Assembly (NCBI RefSeq): GCF_014193515.1
Contig: NZ_BLXX01000001.1
Span: 1 to 64,000, forward strand
Direction: 5' to 3'
DNA length: 64,000 nt
Source of the DNA: Geomonas silvestris
GTDB taxonomy: Bacteria > Desulfobacterota > Desulfuromonadia > Geobacterales > Geobacteraceae
How positions within the stretch are numbered: position 1 is the stretch's first letter; every line of letters begins with the position of its first letter. The notes under the pieces are model-generated. The model saw only the letters and a list, made by a program, of their open reading frames with translations, was not told where the DNA came from and did not search any database. Shown here piece after piece: positions 41,243 to 51,333 of the stretch. The position numbers and the translations under genes are program-made.

Positions 41243-42268
41243 CTACTTGAGGGTCTTGATGGTCTTTTCCACCATCTTCATCACGTTCTCCGGAAGCGGC
41301 GCATAGAGCATCGGTGCGGCCATCTTCTGCCCCTTGTGCAGGCTCCAGTTCAGGAACTCGACCAGCTTTTTCCCTTTGGCGGGATCCTTGGCGTGCTCGT
41401 AGACCAGAAGCCAGGTGAAGCCGACGATCGGGTAGGCGTCCTTGCCGGGCTGGTTCACCAGGGAGATGCGGTAGTCGGCCGGCATGTGCTTGACCGCGCC
41501 AGCTGCGGCAGCCGAGGTCGAGTGGATGGAGGGCTCCACGAAGTGCCCGGACTTGTTCTTGAGCGAGGCGTAGGGGAGCTTGTTTTCAAAGGCGTAGGCA
41601 AGTTCCACGTAACCCAGGGCATAGGGGGTGGTCTTCACCTGGCCGGCAACACCCTCGTTACCCTTGCCACCCAAACCGGCCGGCCACTTGACCGAAGTCC
41701 CCTTGCCGACCTTGTGCGACCACTCCTGGTTCACGCTGGAGAGGTAGTCGGTGAAGATGCTGGTGGTCCCGGACCCGTCCGAGCGGTGCACCACGATGAT
41801 CGGCTTGGCCGGCAGCTTCACACCCGGGTTGTCGTCGGCGATTTTGGGATCGTTCCACATGGTGATCTTCCCCAGGAAGATGTTGGCCACGTCCTCGGAG
41901 TTGAGCTTGAGGCCGCTGGGGATGCCCGGCAGGTTGTAGGTCACCACGACGGCGCCCATCACGGTCGGGATGTGGACCAGTTTGCCAGGGGCGGCTTTCA
42001 GCTCCTCGTCGGAGAGAAATTTGTCGGAGGCGCCGAAGTCCACGGTCTGCGCGGTGATCTGCTTGATCCCGCCGCCGGAGCCGATCGACTGGTAGTTGAA
42101 TTTGACGCCGGAATCGACCTTGGCGTACTCGCTGAACCATTTCGAGTAGAGCGGGTACGGGAACGTCGCCCCGGCACCGTTGATCAGGGTTTCGGCCGAT
42201 GCCGTACCGGCGGCGCAGAGCGATACCAGCGCCAAGGCGACCGCAACTCTTCTTAAGGATTGGAACAT
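41243..42268 (-). CDS. pstS: Phosphate-binding periplasmic protein PstS
   Basis: A 341-aa protein with a signal peptide ending AGTASA. The binding-cleft signatures are LINGAGATFPYPLYSKWFSEY, YQSIGSGGGIKQI, the DFGASD loop, and VHRSDGSGTTSIFTDYLS, which together form the phosphate site. It delivers phosphate to the PstCAB transporter. No pstC, pstA, pstB or phoU gene is adjacent; it ends at its own terminator and the upstream genes are unrelated. It is thus an orphan copy, possibly with a dedicated regulation. Confidence 0.94.
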   Translation of the reverse strand: MFQSLRRVAVALALVSLCAAGTASAETLINGAGATFPYPLYSKWFSEYAKVDSGVKFNYQSIGSGGGIKQITAQTVDFGASDKFLSDEELKAAPGKLVHIPTVMGAVVVTYNLPGIPSGLKLNSEDVANIFLGKITMWNDPKIADDNPGVKLPAKPIIVVHRSDGSGTTSIFTDYLSSVNQEWSHKVGKGTSVKWPAGLGGKGNEGVAGQVKTTPYALGYVELAYAFENKLPYASLKNKSGHFVEPSIHSTSAAAAGAVKHMPADYRISLVNQPGKDAYPIVGFTWLLVYEHAKDPAKGKKLVEFLNWSLHKGQKMAAPMLYAPLPENVMKMVEKTIKTLK

Positions 42269-42298
42269 GTTGCCCTCCTGTGGTGTTTGTTTTTCGGG

Positions 42299-42334
42299 AG
42301 TATAGGCCTCAAATTATGAAGATCCTGTTACAGC
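42299..42334 (-). promoter_or_regulatory. Possible Pho box and -10 element upstream of pstS
   Basis: On the minus strand CTGTAAC-AGGA-TCTTCAT (42333-42316) resembles two 7-bp Pho half-sites at 11-bp spacing, though several positions differ from CTGTCAT. TATACT (42304-42299) lies 11 bases downstream, the usual arrangement when PhoB replaces the -35 contact. Confidence 0.4.
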
Positions 42335-42359
42335 CGCGACAAGAAATGGTGAAACTTGC

Positions 42360-43943
42360 TCAGGAAGAGGCGGCAAACCGGGCGAGGCTCTCCACCAGTT
42401 CTCCCTCGAGGGTCGGATCCAGGTGCGGGATCTTACTCTGCCCGCCGAGCTTCCCCCGCACCTCCTTGGACCAGCGGTAGATATCATCCTCCTTGAGCAC
42501 CAGTACTGAAGGAGAGGTGATCCTCCCCTGGGACCGGAAGGTACGGTAGTCCGCGTTCTGCTCGGCAAGCGCCAGATCCAGACGCTCCGCCAGGACTCCG
42601 GGCGCCACCCCCCCCCCGTCGGAAAGCGCCAGTACCCACAGGTGCCTGCGCGGGGCAATCTGCGGCCCCACCATGAATTCGCGCACCTCGACCCCGGGCA
42701 AACGGTTCAGACGCGCCACCGCCTCCTCGACCTCTCCTTGAGTTACCTTCTCCTCGAACCGGTCCAGAAATTTATCGCGCCCGGTGAATTCGAAGAAGAG
42801 CGGGCCGCGTTCGGTGAAGCGTATGGTGTCGCCGATGTGGTAGCGCCAAAGCCCCGCGCAGGTGGAAAGGATGAGAGCGTAGCGCCGACCGGGCTCGATC
42901 CCTTCCAGCGGCACGCAGCTGCCGTCGGGCCGGGGACGCCCCCGCTCGTCCAGATCCTCGCAGGGGAGGAACTCGAAGAAAACCCCGTAGTAGGGGGTAA
43001 GCCGCATCTGGGGTTCGCCGTGCACCTGGAACCCCATGAATGCCTCTGAGGACGGCAAGAGTTCCAGGAAGTTGGGGGCGCGTTCCGGGAAGAGTTCGCT
43101 GAACTCTCGTGCGTAGGGCTTCATGCTGGTGCCGCCGTGGATCACCAGTTCCAGGTTGGGCAAGAGCCGCTCCGGGGAGTCCTGCCCCAGTTCGGCGACC
43201 CGCTTTAAGAGCAGGATGATCCAGGGGGGAACTCCGGAGATGCCGCGGATGCAGGGATCCTTCAGGAGCAGCCGGGCCAGCGCCTCCAGCTTCTCCTCCC
43301 AGGGGAGCGCAGCGGTCGTCTCGTCGGGGGCGATGAAGGGATCCAGGAAACGGGGGCGGTAGCGCAGGGTGATGGCGCTCATGTCCCCGCTCAGCACCCC
43401 GGGACCGAGTTCGTTGAGCTCGGTGCTCCCGGCCATGTAGAGAAGCCGCCCCTGAAAGAGACGGCTTTTGCGGTTTCCCTTCAGGTAGCAGGAGGTGAGA
43501 TCCAGCGCGGCCAGCCGGTTGGCGGCGAACATCTCCCGGGAGAACGGGATGAACTTGCTGGGGGCGGTGGTCCCGGAGGTCTCGCAGAAAAAGGGGATCC
43601 GGCCCGGCCAGGTGAGGTTCTCGAGGTTCAGGGTGAGGCCGCGCTCCCCTTCCCGCGCGCCGCGGCTGAAGTAGTCGCGCCAGAAGTCGTCGTAGGTCCG
43701 GATGGCGACCTTGCCCTGGTAGCGCCGGTAGGCCTGGGCAAAGGGGAGCCGGGCCAGCTCGGCGAACCCGTAGTCGGCGCCGAAACGGGTCCGGGCGCCG
43801 CGTTCAAGCAGCCAGGAGAAGATCCGGCGCTGCTCCTGCAGGGGATCCCGGGCGGCGAAGCGGGACGCCTGCAGGAGGGAGCCGCCCTTCAGCAGGGGGT
43901 CCAGGAAGGGATATGCGGCGTGGCGCAGGGAAGTCTTCATCAT
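42360..43943 (-). CDS. GH3-family acyl-adenylating enzyme
   Basis: A 527-aa protein of the GH3 family, named for plant auxin-conjugating enzymes. Motif 1 is CETSGTTAPSKFIPFS (ATP loop), motif 2 is LLPSSEAFMGFQ, followed by YYGVFFEFLP and motif 3 CAGLWRYHIGDTIRF and FTGRDKFLDRFEEKV. All adenylation motifs are present. GH3 enzymes activate a carboxylic acid with ATP and join it to an amine; the bacterial substrates are unknown. It overlaps the upstream hydrolase gene by 4 nt, so the pair is coupled. Confidence 0.88.
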   Translation of the reverse strand: MMKTSLRHAAYPFLDPLLKGGSLLQASRFAARDPLQEQRRIFSWLLERGARTRFGADYGFAELARLPFAQAYRRYQGKVAIRTYDDFWRDYFSRGAREGERGLTLNLENLTWPGRIPFFCETSGTTAPSKFIPFSREMFAANRLAALDLTSCYLKGNRKSRLFQGRLLYMAGSTELNELGPGVLSGDMSAITLRYRPRFLDPFIAPDETTAALPWEEKLEALARLLLKDPCIRGISGVPPWIILLLKRVAELGQDSPERLLPNLELVIHGGTSMKPYAREFSELFPERAPNFLELLPSSEAFMGFQVHGEPQMRLTPYYGVFFEFLPCEDLDERGRPRPDGSCVPLEGIEPGRRYALILSTCAGLWRYHIGDTIRFTERGPLFFEFTGRDKFLDRFEEKVTQGEVEEAVARLNRLPGVEVREFMVGPQIAPRRHLWVLALSDGGGVAPGVLAERLDLALAEQNADYRTFRSQGRITSPSVLVLKEDDIYRWSKEVRGKLGGQSKIPHLDPTLEGELVESLARFAASS

Positions 43944-45022
43944 ACCGCCGCAAGGAGCATCGGAGCCTGGAGCCTGTCGTACCAGACCCGGATCAGTGGG
44001 TTATAGCAGTGGTGGTGGAAGATGAGCGAGGCGTGGGCCACGGCGTCACCCGGGGTGCGGGAGCTCACCTGGCACAAAAGGCCGCGCGGGAAGAGCGCCT
44101 TCTTACGCTCCGGGTGCTGCAAAAGGTTCAAGGTCGGCGAGGTGGGCACCAGCAGGTTCTCCTCGTCCTCGGCCAAAAGAGCGAGCGCGGGTCCGGTGAA
44201 GATGGGACGCCGGCCGTCGGGGCGGACGAACTGCTTCAAGGCGAGCACCCGCTGGTAACCGCCGGTAGCAGGGGTGGTCTCGATGACCTGCATGATCTTC
44301 TTCCTGATGGAGAGGTGACGGGTGGAGAGCACCCGGTTCTGCGCCCCCGCTTCGAAAAGCGCCTGAAAACAGCGCCGGGCCCGCTCGATCTGGCGCGCCA
44401 GCAACTCCCCACCGTCGCTCCCCGCCTTAAGGATGCGGCGCAGGTTGCTCTCCAGCATGCGCACCCCGCCCTCCTTGTCCTCCTCCGGGCGGATCAGGTC
44501 GTCGGTACAAAGTACCGGGCTCGCCATAACCACACCGCGGATGCGGAAGGCCTGGGTCTCCTCGCTCTCCTGGAGAAACCTGGTCAAGAGGCCGCAGCCG
44601 AAGCTCACCCCGAAGAGGACCGGGCGCTGATCCCGGTTGTTGAGGTGCTCGATGAGGTCCCCGAGTTGGGCGAAGAACATCTCGCAGGAAAAGCCGTTCC
44701 TGGGGTAGTTGAGGTAGTAGATGCTGCCGTACTCGCGAAACAGCGAGCGCTGGAACTCCACCTGCTCGGTGGCGTCCGGCACGAAGCCCCCGACCACGAC
44801 AGTGGGAATCGACCCGCTCCCCTTCTCCTTGTAGATTTGGGCCCGGCAGCCGTGCAGGGTATCGACCCGGTCCTTGAGCTGGAACTCGCGCCTTCTTAGT
44901 TTCGGGGTGAACGGCTTGATGGACAACTGCCTCATGAAGCCGGTGGCCACCGTGGCGGCACCAAGCAGTGCGGGGTTTCCAACCAGAGTCTTTCTGACGA
45001 AGGGGAGGACCGACCTGTACAT
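43940..45022 (-). CDS. Alpha/beta hydrolase-fold protein coupled to the GH3 enzyme
   Basis: A 360-aa protein from ATG 45022 behind GAGGAGAG; the upstream ATG at 45058 lacks a site. The nucleophile elbow is VLFGVSFGCGLL, preceded by VVVGGFVPDATEQVEFQ, a typical oxyanion-hole strand, and YYLNYPRNGFSCE. The C-terminal HASLIFHHH contains the likely catalytic histidine. It could be an esterase, amidase or acyltransferase. Its coupling with the GH3 enzyme suggests that one makes and the other processes the same acyl conjugate. No close family name is offered. Confidence 0.75.
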   Translation of the reverse strand: MYRSVLPFVRKTLVGNPALLGAATVATGFMRQLSIKPFTPKLRRREFQLKDRVDTLHGCRAQIYKEKGSGSIPTVVVGGFVPDATEQVEFQRSLFREYGSIYYLNYPRNGFSCEMFFAQLGDLIEHLNNRDQRPVLFGVSFGCGLLTRFLQESEETQAFRIRGVVMASPVLCTDDLIRPEEDKEGGVRMLESNLRRILKAGSDGGELLARQIERARRCFQALFEAGAQNRVLSTRHLSIRKKIMQVIETTPATGGYQRVLALKQFVRPDGRRPIFTGPALALLAEDEENLLVPTSPTLNLLQHPERKKALFPRGLLCQVSSRTPGDAVAHASLIFHHHCYNPLIRVWYDRLQAPMLLAAV

Positions 45023-45102
45023 ATAACTCTCCTCTGTTTTTACGGCAGTATCCCTCATGAGAGTTACGGACTTGTGGCAACGGCGGCAAATTTTGGAAAA
45101 CT

Positions 45103-46824
45103 TCAGCGGCCACGAAGCGCTCGGCCAGACACAGCCTCGGCCGGCGCGCTGGCGGCCGGCGCCTCGCTATGCGCGGCACGCTTCAGGACGAAGCCGCTCA
45201 CGATCCGGTTCAGCGCGTCGGCCATCTCGTGCATCCCGGCGGCGGCAGCGGCCACTTCCTGGCTCGACTGGGTGCTCGCGTTCACGTTCTGGGTCACCTG
45301 TTGGATGTTTTCGGCTATACCACCCACCGTGGCGCTCTGCTCCTCGGCGGCAATCGCTATGTGACTCACCTCGGACAAGATGGCCTCGATGGTGGCGGCG
45401 ATGGTCGCCAGGACCTCGCCGGTCAGCACCGCCTTGGCGACCCCCAGGTCCGCCTCGGCCACACCCGAGTCCATCGCGTCGATGGCGTGCCGCGTCTCAC
45501 CCTGGATGGAGCGGATGGTCGCGGAGATCTCCTTGGTCGCCACCGAGGTCCGGGCCGCCAGGGCGCGCACTTCGTCCGCCACCACCGCAAAGCCGCGCCC
45601 GTGCTCGCCTGCCCGGGCTGCCTCGATCGCGGCATTGAGTGCCAAGAGGTTCGTTTGATCGGCGATGTCGTCGATGGTCTGGGTGATCGCCCCGATCTGT
45701 TCAGAGCACTCCCCGAGACGGGCCATGACGCCGGCCGTGTCCCGCGCCTGACGGCCGATGCCGCGCATCGCCGAAAGCGTCTGGTCCATGACCTCGCGCC
45801 CCTGGACGAGGGCCGCATTGGCTGCGCCGACGTTGTCGGCGGCGGTGCCGCAGTTGCGGGCAATCTCGCTCGCGGTCTGGTGCATCTCCTCCGAGGAACC
45901 GGCAACGGTGGTCACCTCCTGGGCGGTGAGTTCCGCCTGGCGCGCCAGGTAGTCCGAGGTCCCGTTGAGCTCGCAGGATGAGCTCGAAAGCTTTCCGGCC
46001 TGCTCGGCCAAACGGGTCAGTACCTCGTGCAGGGTATCCGCCATCCGATCCACATGCCGGGCGAGGGTCGCCAATTCGTTGCCCCCCTCGGCACCCGCGT
46101 CCAGACCGACCCGGGCGGTGAGGTCACCTTCCGCGATGGCGGAGACCCGCTCGCTGATGGCACGCAACGGACGGGTCAGGCTGCGGGAGAGGAAGATTCC
46201 TATGCCAAGGGCCGCCGCGACACCCAGGGCGAGACAGGCAAAGCTCACCCCGAGTGCGGAGCGTGCTGCCAGCAGGTTGTCGCCGTAGCGCTTGCGCGCC
46301 TGCAGCTTGTTGAGGGAAACCAGTTTGGCGATGCTCGCATCGAGCCGTTCGGTAACGTCGGCAGCCTGGCTGCGCAGGATGTTCACCGCCTCGTCGCGCC
46401 GGTCGGTGCCGGAGAGGTCGACGATCTTGTCCCTGAAAAAATCGAAGAGCTTCAGGTCCTCGTCGATCCCCTTTCTAAGCGCCAGAGCCTCCCCGGAGCG
46501 CTGTGCGGCAAAGAAGGCGTTGAGCCCCTTGGCCATGGCCTGCTCGCTCTGCAGCAGCTTTTCCAGATGCTCCTTCTGCTCTTGGGGCGACTTGTCGATC
46601 ACGATGTCGCGCAGCAGGTTGAGCGCCATCTGATACCCCTTGACCACCTCGGTGAGATCGCTCACCGGAACGAGGTTCGCGGTGTACATGAGCTCGCCGC
46701 GCCGGCTCACCTCCCAGATGCTGCCGGAACCCAAAAGCCCGCTGAGCCCCGAAAGGCAGGCTACCAGCAGAAACCCGGCGAGGATCTTTCTCCCCAACGT
46801 CAGGGACACATACCACTTTCTCAT
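45103..46824 (-). CDS. Methyl-accepting chemotaxis protein
   Basis: A 573-aa receptor from ATG 46824 (GGGGGAACGAAG upstream). Two membrane helices flank a four-helix-bundle-type sensor region ([25 protein letters not shown]). A HAMP domain follows ([25 protein letters not shown]), then a long coiled-coil signalling domain with the invariant hairpin tip [35 protein letters not shown]. It relays a ligand signal to CheA. The ligand is unknown. No che genes are adjacent, so it acts with a pathway encoded elsewhere. The gene is monocistronic. Confidence 0.93.
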   Translation of the reverse strand: MRKWYVSLTLGRKILAGFLLVACLSGLSGLLGSGSIWEVSRRGELMYTANLVPVSDLTEVVKGYQMALNLLRDIVIDKSPQEQKEHLEKLLQSEQAMAKGLNAFFAAQRSGEALALRKGIDEDLKLFDFFRDKIVDLSGTDRRDEAVNILRSQAADVTERLDASIAKLVSLNKLQARKRYGDNLLAARSALGVSFACLALGVAAALGIGIFLSRSLTRPLRAISERVSAIAEGDLTARVGLDAGAEGGNELATLARHVDRMADTLHEVLTRLAEQAGKLSSSSCELNGTSDYLARQAELTAQEVTTVAGSSEEMHQTASEIARNCGTAADNVGAANAALVQGREVMDQTLSAMRGIGRQARDTAGVMARLGECSEQIGAITQTIDDIADQTNLLALNAAIEAARAGEHGRGFAVVADEVRALAARTSVATKEISATIRSIQGETRHAIDAMDSGVAEADLGVAKAVLTGEVLATIAATIEAILSEVSHIAIAAEEQSATVGGIAENIQQVTQNVNASTQSSQEVAAAAAGMHEMADALNRIVSGFVLKRAAHSEAPAASAPAEAVSGRALRGR

Positions 46825-46928
46825 CTTCGTTCCCCCCATCGATTTTTGGCGTCTTTTTCGGGCAACTATGCAACCTTAATGTTACGGCTGTGCTACATTT
46901 GTGTATCTTCTTGCCTTCAAAACGACAA

Positions 46929-46951
46929 TAGGGGCAGATTATCTGCCCCTA
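46929..46951. repeat. Perfect 23-bp palindrome upstream of the chemoreceptor
   Basis: TAGGGGCAGAT and ATCTGCCCCTA flank a single T. The surrounding 46825-47379 region has no gene. A second inverted pair, TCACCTGG and CCAGGTGA, lies at 46967-46993. The 23-bp element may be a terminator for a small transcript, a dispersed REP-like repeat or an operator. Confidence 0.55.
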
Positions 46952-47379
46952 CGATGTGTTTGTCGCCTCACCTGGTTCATTTAAAAGGCCAGGTGACAAG
47001 CTATTGTGTACTTTTAACAGCAATTACTTTACCAGATACAATGTTTACTATCCTATTGATTGAACATAGAACAGAATTGTTTACAGTTCTGCGACCCTGA
47101 CCAGAGCTTGAACAGCGGTGCAAACTTTGAGCATTCCAGCACTTGGCCGGGAGGGATGATCGCGCCGGACGACGTGGAGGTTTAGACAGCTAACCCGTCA
47201 GAACTGTGAGGGATTTGGTTTGCAACAGTTGTGTAACAAATGAGTTACAACCGTTGCTATGGGGTGGAGCAGTAGGTACTATAAAGATCGTTTTTTCCCG
47301 GTACCGCACGTCCCCGCGAACACGAGGATGGCGGCGCAAGACCAATCACCAACCGGCTCAGGCACAAAGGGAGCTTGGC

Positions 47380-48444
47380 ATGACGAAATCGCTCCGCGGT
47401 GCACTCGCGACAAACCATTACCAGTACTGCGCAGACCCGCGCTTTTCGCCTGGGGTACTCCAGAAGTCGAGGCTTATCAGCGCCGCCCTCCCCTGCCTTT
47501 TAGGGGTCGGCAGCCTGTACCAGGCCATCGCCTCGACGCTAGACCGGCGCCGGTTTCCAGCGCCCGGGCAACTGTTCCAGGTGGAGGGGGCGGGCATGCA
47601 CCTGCGCGCTGCAGGTGCCGGAGGCCCGACCGTGGTGCTGGAGACCGGGCTCGGCGGCATGTCCTCGGCATGGGCCTGGATCCAACCGGAAACCGCCCAG
47701 TACACCAGAGTCGTCTCCTACGACCGGGCCGGCCTGGGCTGGAGCGCCCCCGTCGCGGGAGCCAAATCGGCTCGATCGGCAGCGCGCAGGTTGCGCGGTC
47801 TCTTGTCGGCCTGCGGGGCAGCGCCTCCCTTTGTCCTGGTGGGGCACTCCATGGGTGGCTTGCTGATCCGGGTCTTCGCCCATCTCTACCCGCAGGAGGT
47901 GGCGGGCCTCGTGCTGGTAGACGCCGTGCACCCGGACCAGCACCTGCGCTCGGCGGCCATCGCGGAACACATGTCCACCGGCTTCCGTTTCCTGAAAGCG
48001 GTACCGCTGCTGGCCCGCACCGGCTACGTACGGCTCACCGGACTTTTCAACGCCTGGTCACAGGGGTTGCCCGAGCGCCAGGCCGCGGAATCGGACGCCT
48101 TTCTCGCCTCCTACGAGCATCTGAAAACCACCCGGGACGAATCGCTGGCCTGGGACACCATGTGCGGCGAGGTGCGCCAGACCAAGGCGCTCGACGCTCT
48201 CCCCTTGGCGGTGGTGACGGCGGGAAAGGATGTCCTGGCCGGCCAACCCGAGCTGCAGGCAGAGCTCGCCGGGCTCTCCACGGACAGCGTGCACTTCGTG
48301 GTGCCTGCTGCCGACCACGTGACACTGGTCACCCAGCGCGACCACGCCCACGCAGTGGTTAAGGCCATCCGCCACGTGGTGCAGCGCGCCCGGGGCAGTA
48401 ACCAACAGCGCTGCCCGAAGCGCGTCGGGCACGCCGCAGAGTGA
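47380..48444 (+). CDS. Alpha/beta hydrolase with N-terminal membrane segment
   Basis: A 354-aa protein from ATG 47380, with AAAGGGAG upstream. An N-terminal hydrophobic stretch (LISAALPCLLGVGSLYQAIAS) may anchor it. The hydrolase core has VVLETGLGGMSSAW (oxyanion strand), SYDRAGLGWS, the nucleophile elbow FVLVGHSMGGLLIRVFA, and a late PAADHVTLVTQ histidine. This is the standard Ser-Asp-His fold of esterases and related enzymes. Its substrate is unknown. It is monocistronic and followed by a strong terminator. Confidence 0.8.
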   Translation: MTKSLRGALATNHYQYCADPRFSPGVLQKSRLISAALPCLLGVGSLYQAIASTLDRRRFPAPGQLFQVEGAGMHLRAAGAGGPTVVLETGLGGMSSAWAWIQPETAQYTRVVSYDRAGLGWSAPVAGAKSARSAARRLRGLLSACGAAPPFVLVGHSMGGLLIRVFAHLYPQEVAGLVLVDAVHPDQHLRSAAIAEHMSTGFRFLKAVPLLARTGYVRLTGLFNAWSQGLPERQAAESDAFLASYEHLKTTRDESLAWDTMCGEVRQTKALDALPLAVVTAGKDVLAGQPELQAELAGLSTDSVHFVVPAADHVTLVTQRDHAHAVVKAIRHVVQRARGSNQQRCPKRVGHAAE

Positions 48445-48514
48445 TCCCCCACCATCGCTCCCGCGAGACCTCTCCCCAGCCGGAGCTTGGCCGCCCCCAA
48501 ATCGCCCAGTGGTA

Positions 48515-48552
48515 CAAAAAAATCCCGGACCACGAATGGCCCGGGATTTCCG
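48515..48552. terminator. Terminator between the hydrolase gene and cysN
   Basis: AAATCCCGG-ACCACGAATGGC-CCGGGATTT forms a strong stem flanked by A and T runs, so it can end transcription from both sides. Confidence 0.75.
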
Positions 48553-48607
48553 GTTCTGCCTCTAAGTATTGACGGTTCTGGAACCGCCGGTATCCCGCGC
48601 TTGCGCC

Positions 48608-50272
48608 CTAGATCCCGGTGCCAGTATCGGATTCAACTCGGTCCTGCGGAAGGTTGCCGCGCTTGAAGAGCAGCACGCTGATCCCCTCGAGGGTACGGTC
48701 GAACTCGAAGGCCAGGTTGTGCTCGTAGGCGAGCAGCGCCACCGCCGGCAACTGCCCCAGGTCGCGCAACCGGAAGAGCACCCGGTTACCCTTCTCCAGG
48801 TGCGCAAGGAGCGTTATCGGGGCTTCCAGGATGAAGGCGCCGTACTCCGCCGTGAGATCGACCACATTGAGGCTCGTGGCGCTCAGTTCGCTCAGGCTGA
48901 TGCGTCGGGTCCAGGTACTGCCGCTTTCCGGCTCCAGATCGGCAAGCAGTGCCTTGTGGGACTCGAGCTCCACGGCCTCGGATACCATGCCGGCCGCCAC
49001 GGTGGCGTTGGTGAAACGGTCGATGAGGATGAAGCTGCCGGTGTCGCGGTTTTCGCGGTAGGGATCAAACGGCACCGGACGGTCCAACTCCAGGCGCGCC
49101 AGCCCGATCTCGTTCAGCCCCAGGGTGGTCACCTGTTTCTGCTCCAGCGTGTTCACGTCGACCGCGTACTGCACGTCGGTCACCCGGCCGGGGGTGATGC
49201 CGGTGGCGCTCTTCACCAGGTAGAGCTGCCCGGGGCGAAGCGGTTCGTCGTGCAGCCAGACCAGGTGCGCCTCGGGGTGACGGGTGAAGAGCGGCGCCGC
49301 CTCCGGCACGGTGAGCATGTCGCCGCGACTGATGTCGATCTCGCCCTTGAGGGTGAGGGTCACCGCCTGCCCGGCCACGGCCTCGTCGAGATCGCCGTTC
49401 ATGGTGACCACCCGGTCCACCCGGCTCACCAGCCCCGAGGAGGAGACCCGGACCTCGTCACCCGGATGCACGATGCCGGCGGCGATGGTGCCGCAGAACC
49501 CGCGGAAATCGAGGTTCGGGCGGTTCACCCACTGCACCGGCATCCGGAAGGGCTGTTCCGCACGGTCGTCCTCGACCTGTACCGTCTCCAGGAAGCGCAG
49601 CAGGGTCGGCCCGGTGTACCAGGGGGTGTTGGCGCTCTTCTCGATGATGTTGTCGCCGTTTAACGCCGAGATGGGGAGCGCGGTGATGGACGAGAAGCCC
49701 AAGGGCTCGGCGAACTCGCGGTAGTCGTCCTCGATGCGCTTGAACTTCTCAGCGTCGTAGTCGATGAGGTCCATCTTGTTGATGGCCAGGACGATGTGCC
49801 GGATCCCCACCAGGGAGACCAGGAAGCTGTGCCGGCGGGTCTGGGTCAAGAGCCCCTTGCGGGCATCCACCAGGATGACGGCGACTTTGGCGGTGCTCGC
49901 ACCGGTCACCATGTTGCGGGTGTACTGCTCGTGCCCCGGGGTGTCCGCCACGATGAACTTGCGCAGGTCGGTGGAGAAGAACCGGTAGGCGACGTCGATG
50001 GTGATTCCCTGCTCGCGCTCGGCCTGCAGCCCATCCAATAGGAGTGCGTAGTCGATGGCGCCCCCCTGGGTCCCCACCTTCTTGCTGTCCGCCTCCAGGG
50101 CCGCCAGTTGGTCCTCGAAGACCATCTTGGAGTCCCACAAAAGACGCCCGATCAGGGTGCTCTTGCCGTCGTCCACGCTGCCGCAGGTGATGAATCGTAA
50201 CAGGGACTTCTCTTCCTGGCTCTTCAGGTAGGCGAGGATGTCTTTCTCGATGAGTTCGGATTGATGTGCCAT
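48608..50272 (-). CDS. cysN: Sulfate adenylyltransferase GTPase subunit
   Basis: A 554-aa protein from ATG 50272, whose first bases overlap the cysD stop (TAATG). GTPase motifs are GSVDDGKST (G1), DTPGHEQYTRN (G3) and NKMDLI (G4), followed by two EF-Tu-like beta barrels. With CysD it activates sulfate to APS, driven by GTP hydrolysis. There is no APS kinase domain at the C-terminus, which agrees with the APS-type reductase encoded upstream that does not need PAPS. Confidence 0.95.
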   Translation of the reverse strand: MAHQSELIEKDILAYLKSQEEKSLLRFITCGSVDDGKSTLIGRLLWDSKMVFEDQLAALEADSKKVGTQGGAIDYALLLDGLQAEREQGITIDVAYRFFSTDLRKFIVADTPGHEQYTRNMVTGASTAKVAVILVDARKGLLTQTRRHSFLVSLVGIRHIVLAINKMDLIDYDAEKFKRIEDDYREFAEPLGFSSITALPISALNGDNIIEKSANTPWYTGPTLLRFLETVQVEDDRAEQPFRMPVQWVNRPNLDFRGFCGTIAAGIVHPGDEVRVSSSGLVSRVDRVVTMNGDLDEAVAGQAVTLTLKGEIDISRGDMLTVPEAAPLFTRHPEAHLVWLHDEPLRPGQLYLVKSATGITPGRVTDVQYAVDVNTLEQKQVTTLGLNEIGLARLELDRPVPFDPYRENRDTGSFILIDRFTNATVAAGMVSEAVELESHKALLADLEPESGSTWTRRISLSELSATSLNVVDLTAEYGAFILEAPITLLAHLEKGNRVLFRLRDLGQLPAVALLAYEHNLAFEFDRTLEGISVLLFKRGNLPQDRVESDTGTGI

Positions 50273-51177
50273 TAGAAGTACCCTTCCTGTTTTTTCTTCT
50301 CCATGGAGCCCGCTTGGTCGTGGTCGATGAGGCGCCCCTGGCGCTCGGAGGTGCGGGTCAGGAGCATCTCCTGGATGATCTGCGGCAGCGTGTCGGCCTC
50401 GGACTCGACCGCGCCGGTGAGCGGGTAGCAACCGAGGGTGCGGAAGCGCACCGACTTGTGCTGGATCACCTCGCCCGGTTTCAGCTCCAGCCGGTCGTCG
50501 TCCACCATGATCAGCATGCCGTCGCGCTCGACCACCGGGCGCACGGCGGCGTAGTAGAGCGGCACGATGGGGATATTCTCCAGGTGGATGTACTGCCAGA
50601 TGTCGAGCTCGGTCCAGTTGGAGAGCGGGAAGACGCGGATGCTCTCGCCGGGCTTGATCCGGGTGTTGTAGAGGCTCCAGAGTTCGGGGCGCTGGTTTTT
50701 CGGGTCCCAGCGGTGGTTTGCACTCCGGAAGGAGAAGATGCGCTCCTTGGCGCGGGACTTCTCCTCGTCGCGGCGGGCGCCGCCGAAGGCCGCGTCGAAC
50801 TTGTAGCGGTCCAGGGCCTGCTTCAACCCCTCGGTCTTCATCACGTCGGTGTAGAGCGCCGAACCGTGGGTGAAGGGGGAAACGCCGCGGGCGACCCCCT
50901 CCTCGTTGACGTGCACGATGAGCTTGAAGCCCGACTCCTGCACCATCCGGTCCCGGAACTGGATCATCTCGCGGAACTTCCAGGTGGTGTCGACGTGCAA
51001 AAGCGGGAAGGGAGCCGGAGCCGGGTAGAAGGCCTTGCGCGCCAGGTGCAGCATGACCGCGGAGTCCTTGCCGATAGAGTAGAGCATTACCGGGTTGTCG
51101 AATTCGGCCACCACCTCACGGATGATGTGAATACTTTCGGCTTCGAGTTGCTGCAGGTGGGTCAGGTTACTGGTCAT
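50272..51177 (-). CDS. cysD: Sulfate adenylyltransferase catalytic subunit
   Basis: A 301-aa protein of the PP-loop family: [22 protein letters not shown] holds the ATP-binding SxGKDS loop, and [25 protein letters not shown] and [10 protein letters not shown] are CysD signatures. It forms APS and pyrophosphate from sulfate and ATP with CysN. It lies between cysH, 156 nt upstream, and cysN, with which it overlaps. No attenuator or extra gene was seen in the cysH-cysD gap. Confidence 0.96.
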   Translation of the reverse strand: MTSNLTHLQQLEAESIHIIREVVAEFDNPVMLYSIGKDSAVMLHLARKAFYPAPAPFPLLHVDTTWKFREMIQFRDRMVQESGFKLIVHVNEEGVARGVSPFTHGSALYTDVMKTEGLKQALDRYKFDAAFGGARRDEEKSRAKERIFSFRSANHRWDPKNQRPELWSLYNTRIKPGESIRVFPLSNWTELDIWQYIHLENIPIVPLYYAAVRPVVERDGMLIMVDDDRLELKPGEVIQHKSVRFRTLGCYPLTGAVESEADTLPQIIQEMLLTRTSERQGRLIDHDQAGSMEKKKQEGYF

Positions 51178-51333
51178 GTCTCGATTCTCTTAGAAGGTGG
51201 AGGTTTATATCGTGCCGTTGAATAGATCAGTATACGCCGTAAGCGGGTTACTGCCAGTGGGACACCAGGTTTTGATCAGTCACGCGGCGGCGCCACGGAC
51301 GGGATACTGAAGAAGAGCAGTAACTGATGCCCG

